A stretch of DNA of 64,000 bases, from the NCBI GenBank assembly GCA_026874595.1, contig CM049313.1:54274659-54338658 (forward strand). The letters run 5' to 3'. A model generated the notes under the pieces. That model ran no database searches, was not told the DNA's origin, and saw only the letters and a list, made by a program, of their open reading frames with translations. Of the stretch, positions 46,501 through 55,917 are shown piece by piece; the first letter of the stretch is position 1; each line of letters begins with the position of its first letter. Source of the DNA: Sipunculus nudus (Eukaryota > Annelida > Sipuncula > Golfingiida > Sipunculidae). The position numbers and the translations under genes were made by a program.

Positions 46501-47220
46501 TTTACAGGTGTACAGTTTACATTGATCATTTCATTTCAAACTTATAATATACAAAATAACAATGAAATTAGCTTCAATTGATATAACTGTTCAATGGGTC
46601 GCTTTAAGAACAAGTGTTATCAGGAATATTTTGTGGTATATAATAATTCTTTGCGGATTATGCATGACCTGCTCAGACATCGTTGAGCCAGTGTAATGTT
46701 TAGCACAGGAATTGTACATTCATGTGAAACAAGAATCAGAAGACATATTTACAGTTTGCTATGGAGAATACAGATGTCCAATAATTCACTTATCAGTGCC
46801 TAGATAAACCATGATGTCTCAAAAGCATTACAAGGTTGCACAAGGCATTATATGCAACTCTTAAATGAGTTTTTGTTATGTGATACTCCTGATACTGGTG
46901 CATTTCCATTACATTGAGTGTTTATATAATTATATGACGTTTTATATTTTTTTTCTCTGTATTTGTTTATTCTTTATACTGCGATGGTCATAATTATTAT
47001 GTAATGTGCGATTATTTTCTTTAAAAAAGTGTATGTATGCATGTATGTAAGTTTGTATGCATGTATGTATAGCGACTTTACTGTCATACGCACCTATGAA
47101 AATTATTGCTAAATGGTTGCAGATCAATGCGAAGTATGTGCTGAAGCCAAGGAACGCCAGGATTCCTAAACTCCATGGCTTCATCCCGCTAACCACGGAC
47201 AAGGCAGTGTCAACTTCCAT
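37353..47220 (-). CDS. Gene B: complete SLC22-family MFS transporter, 11 exons
   Basis: Exons, 5' to 3' on the minus strand: 47094-47220, 43577-43746, 41960-42190, 40944-41140, 40269-40359, 39702-39871, 38993-39127, 38538-38623, 38163-38283, 37949-38021 and 37353-37547. All have AG/GT borders and compatible phases, and together make 1596 nt: 531 residues and a stop, the family's usual length. Start ATG at 47220 (MEVDTALSVVSGMKPW) is followed by TM1. Marks: a glycosylated loop with NLS, NKT and NYT sites and CDKGWIY..ESIVTE; WDLVCGENF; motif A as DLAGRKR; PESPVWLLANNRKEEAE; VYYGL; GLVEIPA; FGRKISL; PELFPTNLR; and LPETFKRPLPLT. The product should be a plasma-membrane organic ion carrier of unknown substrate. 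The TM11 charge position is Gly (LGGLGG), unlike gene A (Arg). Most Cys, glycosylation and exon features parallel gene A, so the two are paralogues. Confidence 0.93.
37949..38021 (-). CDS. Gene B exon 10: TM11
   Basis: 73 bp. It encodes GTAIGFVNILGGLGGMIAPF and VGLV. Acceptor TTTACAG, donor GTG|GTATTG. Length and phases match gene A exactly, which fixes the donor among several GTs. Confidence 0.9.
38163..38283 (-). CDS. Gene B exon 9: TM10-TM11
   Basis: 121 bp. It encodes AGLSLSALKLTLALIGKFAI and ..VVFTPELFPTNLR, with acceptor TCTTGCAG and donor AAG|GTAACT. Confidence 0.93.
38538..38623 (-). CDS. Gene B exon 8: TM9
   Basis: 86 bp. It encodes FGRKISLIVFHIVVSVPLAV and LELIPEQTG; acceptor TTGCAG, donor GTAGTA. 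Confidence 0.92.
38993..39127 (-). CDS. Gene B exon 7: TM7-TM8
   Basis: 135 bp. It encodes CVNQLVYYGLMYNIPALSNN..GLVEIPAYLAALLTIS, ending inside an Arg codon. In gene C the Tyr of IPAYL is a stop. Confidence 0.93.
39702..39871 (-). CDS. Gene B exon 6: central loop into TM7
   Basis: 170 bp. Acceptor CCGCACAG is the only nearby AG that keeps phase 0. The exon encodes VVLKFPIRLSAPTITNSRGE..HLKRVKFLELFKGSKVMRHT and ALMSLLW, ending in a split Trp codon before GTGAGT. The SKVMRHTALMSLLW part matches the family pattern before TM7. The 5' limit is inferred from phase. Confidence 0.82.
40269..40359 (-). CDS. Gene B exon 5: PESPVWL loop
   Basis: 91 bp. It completes the split Trp and encodes ILPESPVWLLANNRKEEAE and VLTSIARKNK, ending phase 0 at AAG|GTAAAT. 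This exon is too short to stand out by frame length but is identified by the motif. Confidence 0.92.
40944..41140 (-). CDS. Gene B exon 4: TM4-TM6
   Basis: 197 bp after TTTTTCAG. It encodes VLPHSGVTFCLELF..RRSFVGIS..IRPWRYLQAV..ITIVYIW, leaving phase 2 at ATATG|GTAAGG. Confidence 0.92.
41515..41890 (-). mobile_element. Single-unit copy of the GAGCTATAGCGATCACTCT repeat family
   Basis: On the minus strand it reads CTGAGCTATAGCGATCACTC, TCCGTCGTCCGTC, then one unit of the monomer seen at 12480-14900 (GGCACAAATCGTAAC, CTAGAATCTTTTAACACGACACCC). It lies between exons 3 and 4 of gene B. A G/C homopolymer at 41776-41789 (14 bases) is 18 bases long at the matching place in unit 2 (58571-58588). Confidence 0.72.
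41960..42190 (-). CDS. Gene B exon 3: TM2-TM4 with motif A
   Basis: 231 bp, 77 codons, phase 0. It encodes WDLVCGENFLVSLSVSV..PMLVDLAGRKRMHI..LRMLMGFFVS|GTAAGT. The matching exon in gene C is mostly deleted. Confidence 0.93.
42266..42521. repeat. 128-bp tandem duplication in intron 2 of gene B
   Basis: GATATATTAAGSTAACGAAC starts at 42266 and 42394, followed in both by GTCATATGATC and AAATTTAGCTCTGRATAAATT. The matching place in unit 2 (58922 onward) has a single copy, so it arose or was lost after the segmental duplication. Confidence 0.85.
43577..43746 (-). CDS. Gene B exon 2: extracellular loop 1
   Basis: 170 bp after acceptor ACTCAAG. It encodes QEPEFRCRLGNLSKYDE..SCAINVYNKTDNYTLLCDKGWIY..ESIVTE, with three Cys and three N-glycosylation sites. 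The donor is GAG|GTCTGT. Confidence 0.92.
43963..46301. mobile_element. Long-TIR (foldback-like) DNA element with 8-bp target duplication
   Basis: The element spans 43971-46293. It begins GGTAATCGTGCAAAGTAACG and ends with the inverse. The arms remain complementary over roughly 350-430 bp, with indels (for example GACGTCATGAATCCACAGTAAT at 44196 versus its inverse near 46110; CCTGCCGCC versus GGCGGCAGG). The sequence AAATTATG stands directly on both sides (43963-43970, 46294-46301). The core (44640-45790) is a tandem array of palindromes TGTGGTCACACCATATGTGACCACA separated by AT-rich spacers. No transposase frame is seen. Eight-bp target duplications with long arms occur in Mutator-like, Merlin and P-type elements; hAT also makes 8 bp. 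The superfamily is undecided. Confidence 0.85.
46327..46507 (+). pseudogene. Exon-like coiled-coil remnant on the + strand
   Basis: Just outside the TIR element, CACCTTACAG is followed by GDLHRSLSILNEKIDKLIKN, then Lys/Glu-rich stretches (EEKIDTTEMVQATEKARLTK) in other frames, ending TTTACAG|GTG. Splice-like borders and heptad-like charged sequence suggest an exon of an unknown + strand gene, broken by frameshifts. The copy in unit 2 is at 62202-62406, also broken. Low confidence that it was ever coding. Confidence 0.35.
46508..47093. other. Intron 1 of gene B, remainder
   Basis: AT-rich sequence with a short GTATGCAT/ATGTATGT repeat (47035-47070) close to the exon 1 donor. Nothing else seen. 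Confidence 0.55.
47094..47220 (-). CDS. Gene B exon 1: N-terminus and TM1
   Basis: 127 bp, start ATG at 47218-47220, leaving phase 1 at ATAG|GTGCGT. It encodes MEVDTALSVVSGMKPWSLG and a hydrophobic TM1 ending IIFIG. The frame stays open upstream, but this Met gives the usual family N-terminal length. Confidence 0.9.
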
Positions 47221-48266
47221 GATTATCCAAGTCAAGTGGTACTTCGAATAAAAAGGGAAAATATAAACACATTGTAAAGTAATATTGATCCTTCCAATAA
47301 TCATACTTTTGTACAGCAAAGCCATACATACCATGCAATGTTGATTAAACCTTTCCGTCACTCACTGCTCTAAATTACAAAATTCTTATGATCTCCAGTC
47401 CTCCGTGTAGAGCTATTCCTGGGTACACCTAAAGGGAACTGTATGCGTATACTAAACAGGCCGACATCAATAACAAAACAACTATTGCCTAGTCAATCTT
47501 AGTTCAATTTAATATCCTTCAGGTAACCTAGTTTTCCTTCATTCCACCAAACACACGCATACACAAACTTTTTCAGGAAATCCATACCTTAATGTTCCTC
47601 ACGTTTACGCTATTGAATTACATCTATATCAATGACCCCTGCATTCAATAATGTACTATGTGTGGTGATATGATATACATGTACTTTACCCATGGTGAAA
47701 GGGTGAACTCAAAGTTAACTAAAACTTAATAATTGTCGGCCGCACTTAACAAAAAATCAGTATTAACAGTCATGTGCATGTTTTTATTAATTTTAAATTA
47801 AATCTGACCTCATTTTGTTCGGTAAGTTATGTCTGGTTTACATTGGGGGAGTGTATAAATCCAGAACTTTGAACACGTTTCACTACCTCATACATAGTAA
47901 GAGTCTCCTCATACATATAGTCCATGGGCCAGATTTATAATGATATATGATTTGGCCTTGAAAATGTAACATGTAAAAATTCTTTGGCCACTTTTGTACC
48001 CCTACTCCTTAATTTTTTTTTCTTAAGAAATGACTTTTTTAGATATAATGGATACCAAAGGCATATTTTAAGATTTAGGCATATTCTTATGTCTTAATAT
48101 GTTTAAAACACCATTTAGCTCAAATACATATACATATATTCAGCAATTGTTTTTTTTTTTAATTTTGCAAGATTAGACACGCTTAACAGTCATGGACAAG
48201 CAGAAATACCATCCTCACAATGTCTTGAGCTTCATAGCTTATGCAATTCTCAACAAACCAGCTTTA
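47221..48266. other. 5' flank of gene B
   Basis: Presumed promoter region of gene B; no motif can be assigned. Relative to unit 2, about 600 bp (47365-47960) and a further ~58 bp (near 48055-48112) are extra here, so the upstream regions of B and C differ. Confidence 0.6.
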
Positions 48267-48371
48267 CTATAGTGTGTATTCAAATTGCCCTCCAGTTAAC
48301 TCCCAGATAAATACACCTTCTTGCCGTTGATCATTACCACTTGTCCAGTACCTGTCTCCATACAAGTCTAA

Positions 48372-48373
<2 letters not shown>

Positions 48374-48428
<55 letters not shown>
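48374..48428. repeat. (TA)n microsatellite
   Basis: TA run in a lectin 2 intron, allelic in position to 32748-32824. Confidence 0.95.
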
Positions 48429-48430
<2 letters not shown>

Positions 48431-48539
48431 TAATAAACTTTAGATTTCTTTAACAGGGGATAAATATGGCAATGCAAGGTAGAAAAGTGAAAGATAATAA
48501 AAATAAGAACCTCTGAAATCTCTCCAGGATAAAAGCCTT

Positions 48540-48542
48540 ATA

Positions 48543-48594
<52 letters not shown>
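48540..48594. repeat. (TA)n microsatellite, absent from unit 1
   Basis: TA run directly downstream of the CTLD-b donor. The surrounding insertion (about 48520-48592) has no counterpart in unit 1, where CTGAAAACAGAAAGAATACA is continuous. Confidence 0.9.
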
Positions 48595-48598
<4 letters not shown>

Positions 48599-48610
48599 AG
48601 AATACATTAC

Positions 48611-48734
48611 CCCTTGCTTTGTCTAGTGATATAACTTCTGCAACATACTCCTGTTCTTGCGCTGTCTCTATACTGACGAGGGCTGCATTCATCTTCTTGC
48701 ATTTTTCCATCGCTTTTTTCCACTTCAGCATCCC
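48611..48734 (-). pseudogene. Lectin 2 CTLD-b exon, intact
   Basis: 124 bp, phase 0 in and phase 1 out. It carries the W..A...C...GA.L..I pattern (WKKAMEKCKKMNAALVSI) of C-type lectin domains. It is the only complete copy of this exon in the window. Confidence 0.85.
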
Positions 48735-49244
48735 CTTCATTAAACAGGCGAATTAACTCAAGGATTAGTTATTCTGCGAGATGGATGATAGTTTAACCTA
48801 GAAACGTCTTAATTTAGTGTTTAGTTAAAAACAATTGAACATTCTGGTCGACGACATCGATGATTATTCATCATATTGTAGTTATGGAACCCAAGAAATA
48901 AGATACATTTATTGTTCTTAAAAACTTGAATGAACCATTAACAGGAAAAAAGTCAAATTAGTGCCTTTTACATTACGATAAATTAAGATATATTTTAGGA
49001 TTATTAGTTTTAATTGATTTACTCAAAATTATTTTACGATTGTTATTATGTCATCTTGATGAAGTTTTCCCCAAAATGTTCCTTTTTATTAAAAATTGAT
49101 AAAAACGTATTTAAAAACGGCTTGCATACTGACAGAGAAAAGGCAGTACCTGAAAGTAGCAAGAACGATCGCTGTCTGTAACGTAAGGGTCCCACATGTG
49201 GACTCCTGGTACCTCCGGGCACTCTTTGGTTTAATAAATGATAT

Positions 49245-49248
<4 letters not shown>

Positions 49249-49293
<45 letters not shown>

Positions 49294-49336
49294 CTTATTA
49301 TATACTATTACATATTTGTTTAATCATTTATATACA

Positions 49337-49392
<56 letters not shown>
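49249..49392. repeat. Two (TA)n microsatellites
   Basis: TA runs at about 49249-49290 and 49342-49392. The matching region of unit 1 (33474-33490 and an AC/TA tract at 33540-33565) is far shorter. Confidence 0.93.
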
Positions 49393-49393
<1 letters not shown>

Positions 49394-50869
49394 GAAATTA
49401 TGGAGATATAATATACATGCGCTAGAATAGTCAGTTTTGTCATGTCTGTATTTGTCAAAGCTATATTTTACTTTGATGCTTTTGATCTGAATTTGTGATA
49501 TACAAGGAGATATAAATAAACATGCGTTTAAGTAGTCAGTATTGCCCCCTCTCTTTTGGTGCAAGCTTTATTTTGATCTAAATGTACCAATTAAAAGAGT
49601 CACATATTGATGCATCTTAAATGTAGAGGCATGATAGAAAGTTATTAACCATTACACAATAGTTTCAGTATCACCTACCTCCCGTTGCCTGGAACACTGT
49701 GGCACCTTCATCATACACCAAAACGTGGCCCTGCGTGACTGTTAGCTTACAAGTCATGTTACTGTATAGTGTGGCAACCTTGCATCGTCTTTCGTAGCAG
49801 CGAATCAGACACTGGAGTATCATGACCTTAGGTGAACCGGCCAGGTGTATCCGTTCAAATATTGCTGACATGGCAGCTGTATTCTGATGTACTTTATACC
49901 AGATGGGATAAAAAGTGGGCGAAAGGGCTACTGCTTGAAAAATTAAATTTACAAATATTAATCATAACAAAGATATATAATTGAAAGGGGTTATAATGAT
50001 GTCATCAGAAATATTGAGGAAGTAAACGGTTTGCAATTGTGGTCAAATAAGTAGTGACTGAATATTAGGATTGACTATTAAATACGTCGAGAACGTCATA
50101 GGGCCATAGGACTCCTAGTCCCTGTGACACCGTGATAAAAGAACCCCATTGACGCTGGTTCCTTTAACGTGCGTTTTACTCATAAAAGTAGTCACCAGAT
50201 AAACAAGGATATTGTAACATTATTACATTTATTTTTTTATAACCCTCAGTCTGATTATTATGCTCCTTACAAACCGATTTAATCATAGTTTCTATCCTGT
50301 GTTATATACTGTTCGTACCTCCAAGCACTTCGAAGATGATAGCAAAATGAAAATGCATTTTCATGCTATATATCATGATGAAAACACAAGGAGCACAAGG
50401 CGCGTGCTGACTGTGTGAGCAACAAATTGCAAAGGAAGCACGTGTTCCTTCACCAAAGTCTCTGTTAAAAAGTCACAGTTGGAGTCAAGGTATATTGCTT
50501 TTGTTTAGAGATTTGAATGGGATAGAAGCCAGGCATTGTTAATGTAGCAGCCATGGTCTGCTAGTGAAAAGAAATGTTTTCTATCTGGGAAACATGGTAT
50601 TGATTTTAATATTATATTTCGCTGGGTAAAATTAAGACAACGGATTTAAATGGAACTGACAGGCCTTTATTCTATGCGCATTTCCTTTTCAGATCCATTG
50701 TTCTATTGTTATCATTTATTATAGTTTAAACATTAAAGGTGGTTTTTATGCATTGTACACTGTGAGCTAATTAACATATTGATCAAACCTGTACCTTACT
50801 AGGGCTGGATATATATATATTGATAAATCGATAATACAAATCCATACGCTCAATACAATCGATACAGTA

Positions 50870-51730
50870 AAAAAAATATGCTTTGCTTATTGAATTGTCG
50901 TGTCGATGAAACACAACTAGATGAAATTGGACCATGGTCCTCAGAGGGCCCCGCAATCAGAAATGGTGTTTTTATATGTTTCTTGAAAATAGCAGTAAGA
51001 AAAGTTTATGAAGACCTGGTGTTGTTTAGTTGTGAAAAGGGTCTAGGGCCCTCGTATGTACCAAAAAACCTTGTGAATTTTGAGAAAATCAGCGAGTATG
51101 CTGTGGTGGCCATATTGGAGTTCCGATAGGTCTATAATTCAATAGATTTGGAGCCCTTATATAAACCAATCATCCTTTGAATTTGGGAAATCTGAAGCGT
51201 GTTGTTGTTGAGATATCGCGCGCAAACGTAATCAGCGATTGGGCTGTGGTGGCCATATTGCAATCCCGACAGGTCCGTAATTCAGTAGGTCTGGAGCCCT
51301 AATATGTACAAATCATCCCTGTGAATTCGGGAAAGCTGAAGTATGTGTTGCTGAATTATCGCACACAACAGAAAATTAGCGATTGGGTTGTGGCGGCCAT
51401 ATTGGAATCCCGACAGGTCTGTAATTCAATAGGTCTTGAGCCCTGGTATGTACGAAATATCCCTGTGAATTTTGGAAACGTTGTTGTTGAGTTATCACGC
51501 ACGATAGAAAATCAGCGATTGGGTTGTGGCGGCCATATTGTAATCCCTGTAATTCAATCCATCTGGAGCCCTTGTATGTACAAATCATCTCTGTAAATTT
51601 GGTATAGCTGAAGTATTATGTTGTTGAGTTATTGCGCGCGAACGAAAGTGTCACTGACGGAAATGAGGGAAGGACGGAAGGACGGACTGACAGGGTGATA
51701 ACTAAAGGGGAACCCTTGTCATGCAGAGCC
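50870..51730. mobile_element. Second copy of the ~140-bp internal-repeat element
   Basis: Duplicate of 35090-35940, with the same four GTGG(T/C)GGCCATATTG repeats and GACGGAAGGACGG tail (one extra GACGGAAG here). Confidence 0.6.
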
Positions 51731-53084
51731 CTAATTATTTCTAACTTGAACTGTAAGTTTGACTTTGTATAATGCTACAACTTCAATATTTTGTTGTTAG
51801 GCATTTTTAGACCAGATGATGGACTACCATTTAATTGACTAGATAAGAAATGTCTATTCGATTGACAGTGCTTCAATGACAACTGGCGCCTGTGAGCAAT
51901 AACAGAGTGTTAATAGAGAAATTAATGTCCAGTCTACATAATGCTTAAGTAAGGCATGTATTACGCTTTATAAATTCTATTACAGCACGCTTACCGGAGA
52001 TATACAGGAAAACATGTTAAATTACATGCAATATACAGTACATGTATTGATACGTAGATATGGTGTTCATTTAATAAGAAATATTTTATCCCAAAAGCTT
52101 TCCCTATAATGGTAAACAATAATTAAGCGTATGGACAATAGGTATCGCGTATCGCCTTAGTGTATGCCAATACATATTGTAACTGAGTAGGCAGAACAAT
52201 TTCCAATCCTTTACCTTACAGGGTGCATGTTGGTGACAGCTTTTGTGGGATGCTAAATGGACATGCGGTTGGTTTACAAGATTGTATATTCATACATATG
52301 ACCCATTGAACACTCTCTTCACTCTCTTGGGTCAGGTACATGGCAACTTTGCCGGGTTTTTGACACATGGTGCTCCGATAGCTTCTTCGTGCATTAATGT
52401 CAGATTTTCAGAACCTATGGGAAGATAAGAAAATTGTCGACTCAGAAAGAAGAAAAGAAAAAGGTAGCAAAAAGAGCGCATCCTAGGCAAGGCCACAAAA
52501 CAATGGCGTCACAACATTTAGTATCATCAGGTATAATATAAATTTTATTGTTATAAGTTTACCTGGTATTTGGTGTATATACCGTAATAGAGTATATACA
52601 GAACAATATATTGCCCTTCGTAGGTTATAATACATAATGCCATCTGTGACCATTAGGAATGATGTGCAAACAGTGTTACACCCATGTACATTGTGCACCT
52701 CATAATGAGCCACATAGGTCTCATTAAAGAGAATTAAAAACGTTGACCATGCAATGAAACGCAGTCTCCAAATTAAGAAAAAATTGCTTTAAAGGGACCA
52801 ACACGGCTAAAAACCGGCCGATATTTTCATTATATCTGCAGTGACAAAAGTGAAAAAGAGCCTGCGGTTTATCAACAGACCATGAGGCATGAAGGACTGA
52901 GAATCTCTCATTTCCTTTATATTTCTGTTTTATTTATTATGTTTATATTATTTAACTTGCTCTGCCATTTTTTTTTTCACTTTTGATTCCAGGTTAAAAT
53001 AAATCTTGGTACTGGTTACTCTGAAATATTCAACGTTATCAGATCAGCTATAAAGTCCATGGTTACAACAAACTTAGTCAATTG
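51731..53084. other. Spacer downstream of gene C
   Basis: Near-identical counterpart of 35941-37280. No supported gene. Confidence 0.55.
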
Positions 53085-53749
53085 TACAAGCTGTTCCAGA
53101 TAATTCAGTATCAGTATATTAAATTTAATTAAAATTATCTAATAGGCAATTTAAGCAATTCCCCCACGTCATCGACAATATCCTCTTGAATCTTCTTCCC
53201 ACTTTGTCTGTACCACTCTCGAATGTCTGCTCTCGTGAGCGGAAGAGGGCGCTTGAATGTTTCAGGCAGCAAGACGGCAAGCAACGATACACAGACGGAG
53301 AGCACAGCAAACATCACGTTCGGTAACCATGGTATAACTGTATAATAAATGCACACGTTTTGCTACCATTTTCTTCAGTTACCTGAAATTTGTTGGAAAG
53401 AGCTCGGGTGTGAAAACTACAATAATGGCAAACGACCCTGTGATGGCGAATTTCCCAATCAATGCCAGTGTCAGTTTTAAAGCAGAAAGACTCAATCCGG
53501 CGGCTGCAAGATGTGAAGAAAAACAACTCATACATATGTGATGTATTCCAAGATCATCATTGCTTATAGTGAAGTTTGCAGGAGATTTAACCAGCCGACT
53601 TTACAAGTCATGTGAGCTTTCTCTATGCAAGTATAACAGACATGAAATAATATTATAAATTTGAAAACAATTATAATTCACTCATTTCTGTCTAGGATAG
53701 GGTAGAACAATTGAATCATCAGCCATTAACTATACGTGACCCCTATGGG
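53085..53749. repeat. Local tandem duplication carrying extra exon 9 and partial exon 11 of gene C
   Basis: TACAAGCTGTTCC starts at 53085 and again at 53750. The second unit runs to CCCCTATGGG at 54984 (1235 bp) and the first is the same with about 570 bp missing. That deletion fuses the interior of exon 11 (..CCATGGT at 53333) to intron sequence next to exon 9, removing exon 10 and the exon 11 acceptor. Unit 1 of the segmental duplication lacks this rearrangement. Confidence 0.88.
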
Positions 53750-54791
53750 TACAAGCTGTTCCGGATAATTCAGTATCAGTATATTAAATTTAATTAAAAT
53801 CATCTAATAGGCAGGTTAAGCAATTCCCCCACGTCATCGACAATATCCTCTTGAATCTTCTTCCCACTTTGTCTGTACCACTCTCGAATGTCTGCTCTCG
53901 TGAGCGGAAGAGGGCGCTTGAATGTTTCAGGCAGCAAGACGGCAAGCAACGATACACAGACGGAGAGCACAGCAAACATCACGTTCGGTAACCATGGTAC
54001 CTGTTTTCCCTGTTCGATACAACCAAATACAACAAATCTATCAATTTAATGTAAAAGTCTCTGTTGATGAAAAACCATTTCTACCATCACTGGTATCAAT
54101 AGAAAAATACCCAATCACAGAACGTAAAGCATAAATGTATGGCTGACGGAAACAAAAATAAAACAATACATAACAGTGACGTATGTTTGCACGAAAATAC
54201 ATTCATAATATCGGCATGAAAAAGAATATATAATTAAAAAACCCCGTTTAAACGAAAATGCTTTAGTTGATACCTTGAACATGTTTCTGCCGATAAAGTG
54301 TGACATTTGTTTTCTTGCAAAGAGCAGAAAGGTATAGAATAGCAATTGGAACAAAATAATCCTGTACAACTTAAAACTGTATTGGGATATTAGACAAACA
54401 ATACCACCGGGCCGACGAATGGGGCTATCATTCCACCTAGTCCACCGAGTATGTTTACGAAACCAATAGCTGTCCCTCTGTAAACATGAAAAAAAAATAG
54501 AAATATACAAAAGAGAAGGCCACAATGGAAAACGAAACAATTATTAATCATATTGTGAGATTGAAAGGTTAACTGTATAATAAATGCACACGTTTTGCTA
54601 CCATTTTCTTCAGTTACCTGAAATTTGTTGGAAAGAGCTCGGGTGTGAAAACTACAATAATGGCAAACGATCCTGTGATGGCGAATTTCCCAATCAATGC
54701 CAGTGTCAGTTTTAAAGCAGAAAGACTCAATCCGGCGGCTGCAAGATGTGAAGAAAAACAACTCATACATATGTGATGTATTCCAAGATCA

Positions 54792-55123
54792 TCATTGCTT
54801 ATAGTGAAGTTTGCAGGAGATTTAACCAGCCGACTTTACAAGTCATGTGAGCTTTCTCTAAGCAAGTATAACAGACATGAAATAATATTATAAATTTGAA
54901 AACAATTATAATTCACTCATTTCTGTCTAGGATAGGGTAGAACAATTGAATCATCAGCCATTAACTATACGTGACCCCTATGGGATATTCCTTTAATTAA
55001 TAATAATGAGCATAGCCTTTGCGAGTAACCAATCAGGTTACCGTTTGGAATGTAGATAGTACAACAGCAAACTTTGCATTATTACAGCCACTATTAAAAA
55101 TAGAACACAGAAGGGGGGGATCA
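54792..55123. mobile_element. 332-bp insertion in gene C intron 8
   Basis: GATCA stands at 54787-54791 and 55119-55123, and gene B has a single GATCA followed by ACCAAAAACAACC at the same place. The insert therefore looks like a small mobile element with a 5-bp target repeat. It has no coding capacity. The local duplication at 53085-54984 ends within it, so it predates that duplication. Confidence 0.65.
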
Positions 55124-55782
55124 GGCCAAAAACAACCATGGAAAATGTCAATTAACTCACTTTCCTATGAAATATCAAATCGGTATTAGGAAATATTTAT
55201 CTACATCTTTCTTACTGAAACATTTGTGATTTAATCTAAGATCAGACATTAATAATAAATAATCTGTACACTGTGAAAAACTCTTTCTCTTTTATTCCTG
55301 CAAGTACATTGTTTCCTGTACTACCTGTCTGTTCCGGTATCAGCTCCAGTACTGCTAGAGGCATGCTAACCACAATGTGGAATACAATCAAGGAAATCTT
55401 CCTGCCAAACCTGCAATAAATATACAAGATCAAAAGGATAAGGTGTGCTATCCAAGTAGGCTCTGTTTTGTGTCTAGAAGGATGTTTCAGGATAAATCAT
55501 TATTATTATTCAATATGACAATTCAGAACTTAGCAAACAGTGTATATTCCGTATATTTTCCGTATATAAATGCAACAGTGGTATCTAGTTGTAAAAAACG
55601 TTTTGATTCAATTTCAAACCATGTTTTGTTTCATTATATACTTAAAGATAATAAATCGGCGTTGTATTTTAAATTATTTTGTCTAAAATTACATAAAAAA
55701 AATTATGTAAATGGGTCCTAAGGTTAATTTTGTAAACTTATTTCGTATGTTTTAACTTTATTAATTCAAAAATAAAATTTAC

Positions 55783-55917
55783 CTGCTGATAGTTAACAAG
55801 GCCGCGAGTTATGCCGGTATCTCTACAAGTCCCATTAGGAAGAATCCGAGGTAAACATTGTTAGAAAGGGCAGGTATAATATACATCAATCCGTAATAAA
55901 CGAGTTGATTCACACAA
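55783..55917 (-). pseudogene. Gene C exon 7 with premature stop
   Basis: Same 135-bp exon as 38993-39127. The codon TAC (Tyr of IPAYL) is TAA at 55809-55811, in frame from the acceptor. The exon's first base is T rather than G, so the split codon reads TGT (Cys) instead of TGG. Confidence 0.93.

Larger units (their letters stand above)
32647..48275. repeat. Segmental duplication, unit 1
   Basis: First copy of a direct tandem duplication of about 15.5 kb. It holds lectin remnant 1 and the intact gene B. The left edge lies inside the last lectin exon; the right edge is ..CTATAGTGT at 48275, where unit 2 begins with GTATTCAAATTG. Identity to unit 2 is high throughout, in introns as well as exons, by eye in the mid-90s percent; a real alignment is needed for a number. 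Confidence 0.93.
48267..50376 (-). pseudogene. Lectin 2: PAN-like plus C-type lectin gene, 3' truncated by the duplication breakpoint
   Basis: Minus-strand exons: signal 50319-50376, PAN-like 49679-49933, CTLD-a 49150-49223, CTLD-b 48611-48734, CTLD-c fragment 48267-48367. All phases fit. CTLD-b is complete here: LKWKKAMEKCKKMNAALVSI then ETAQEQEYVAEV. CTLD-c encodes YWTSGNDQRQEGVFIW..GGQFEYTL and then meets TAG at 48267-48269, because the duplication junction replaced the rest. The domain lacks its last ~45 residues including both C-terminal Cys, so folding is doubtful. CTLD-a lacks two codons relative to unit 1 (YFQ for YFFIQ). It could be transcribed as a truncated protein. Confidence 0.8.
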
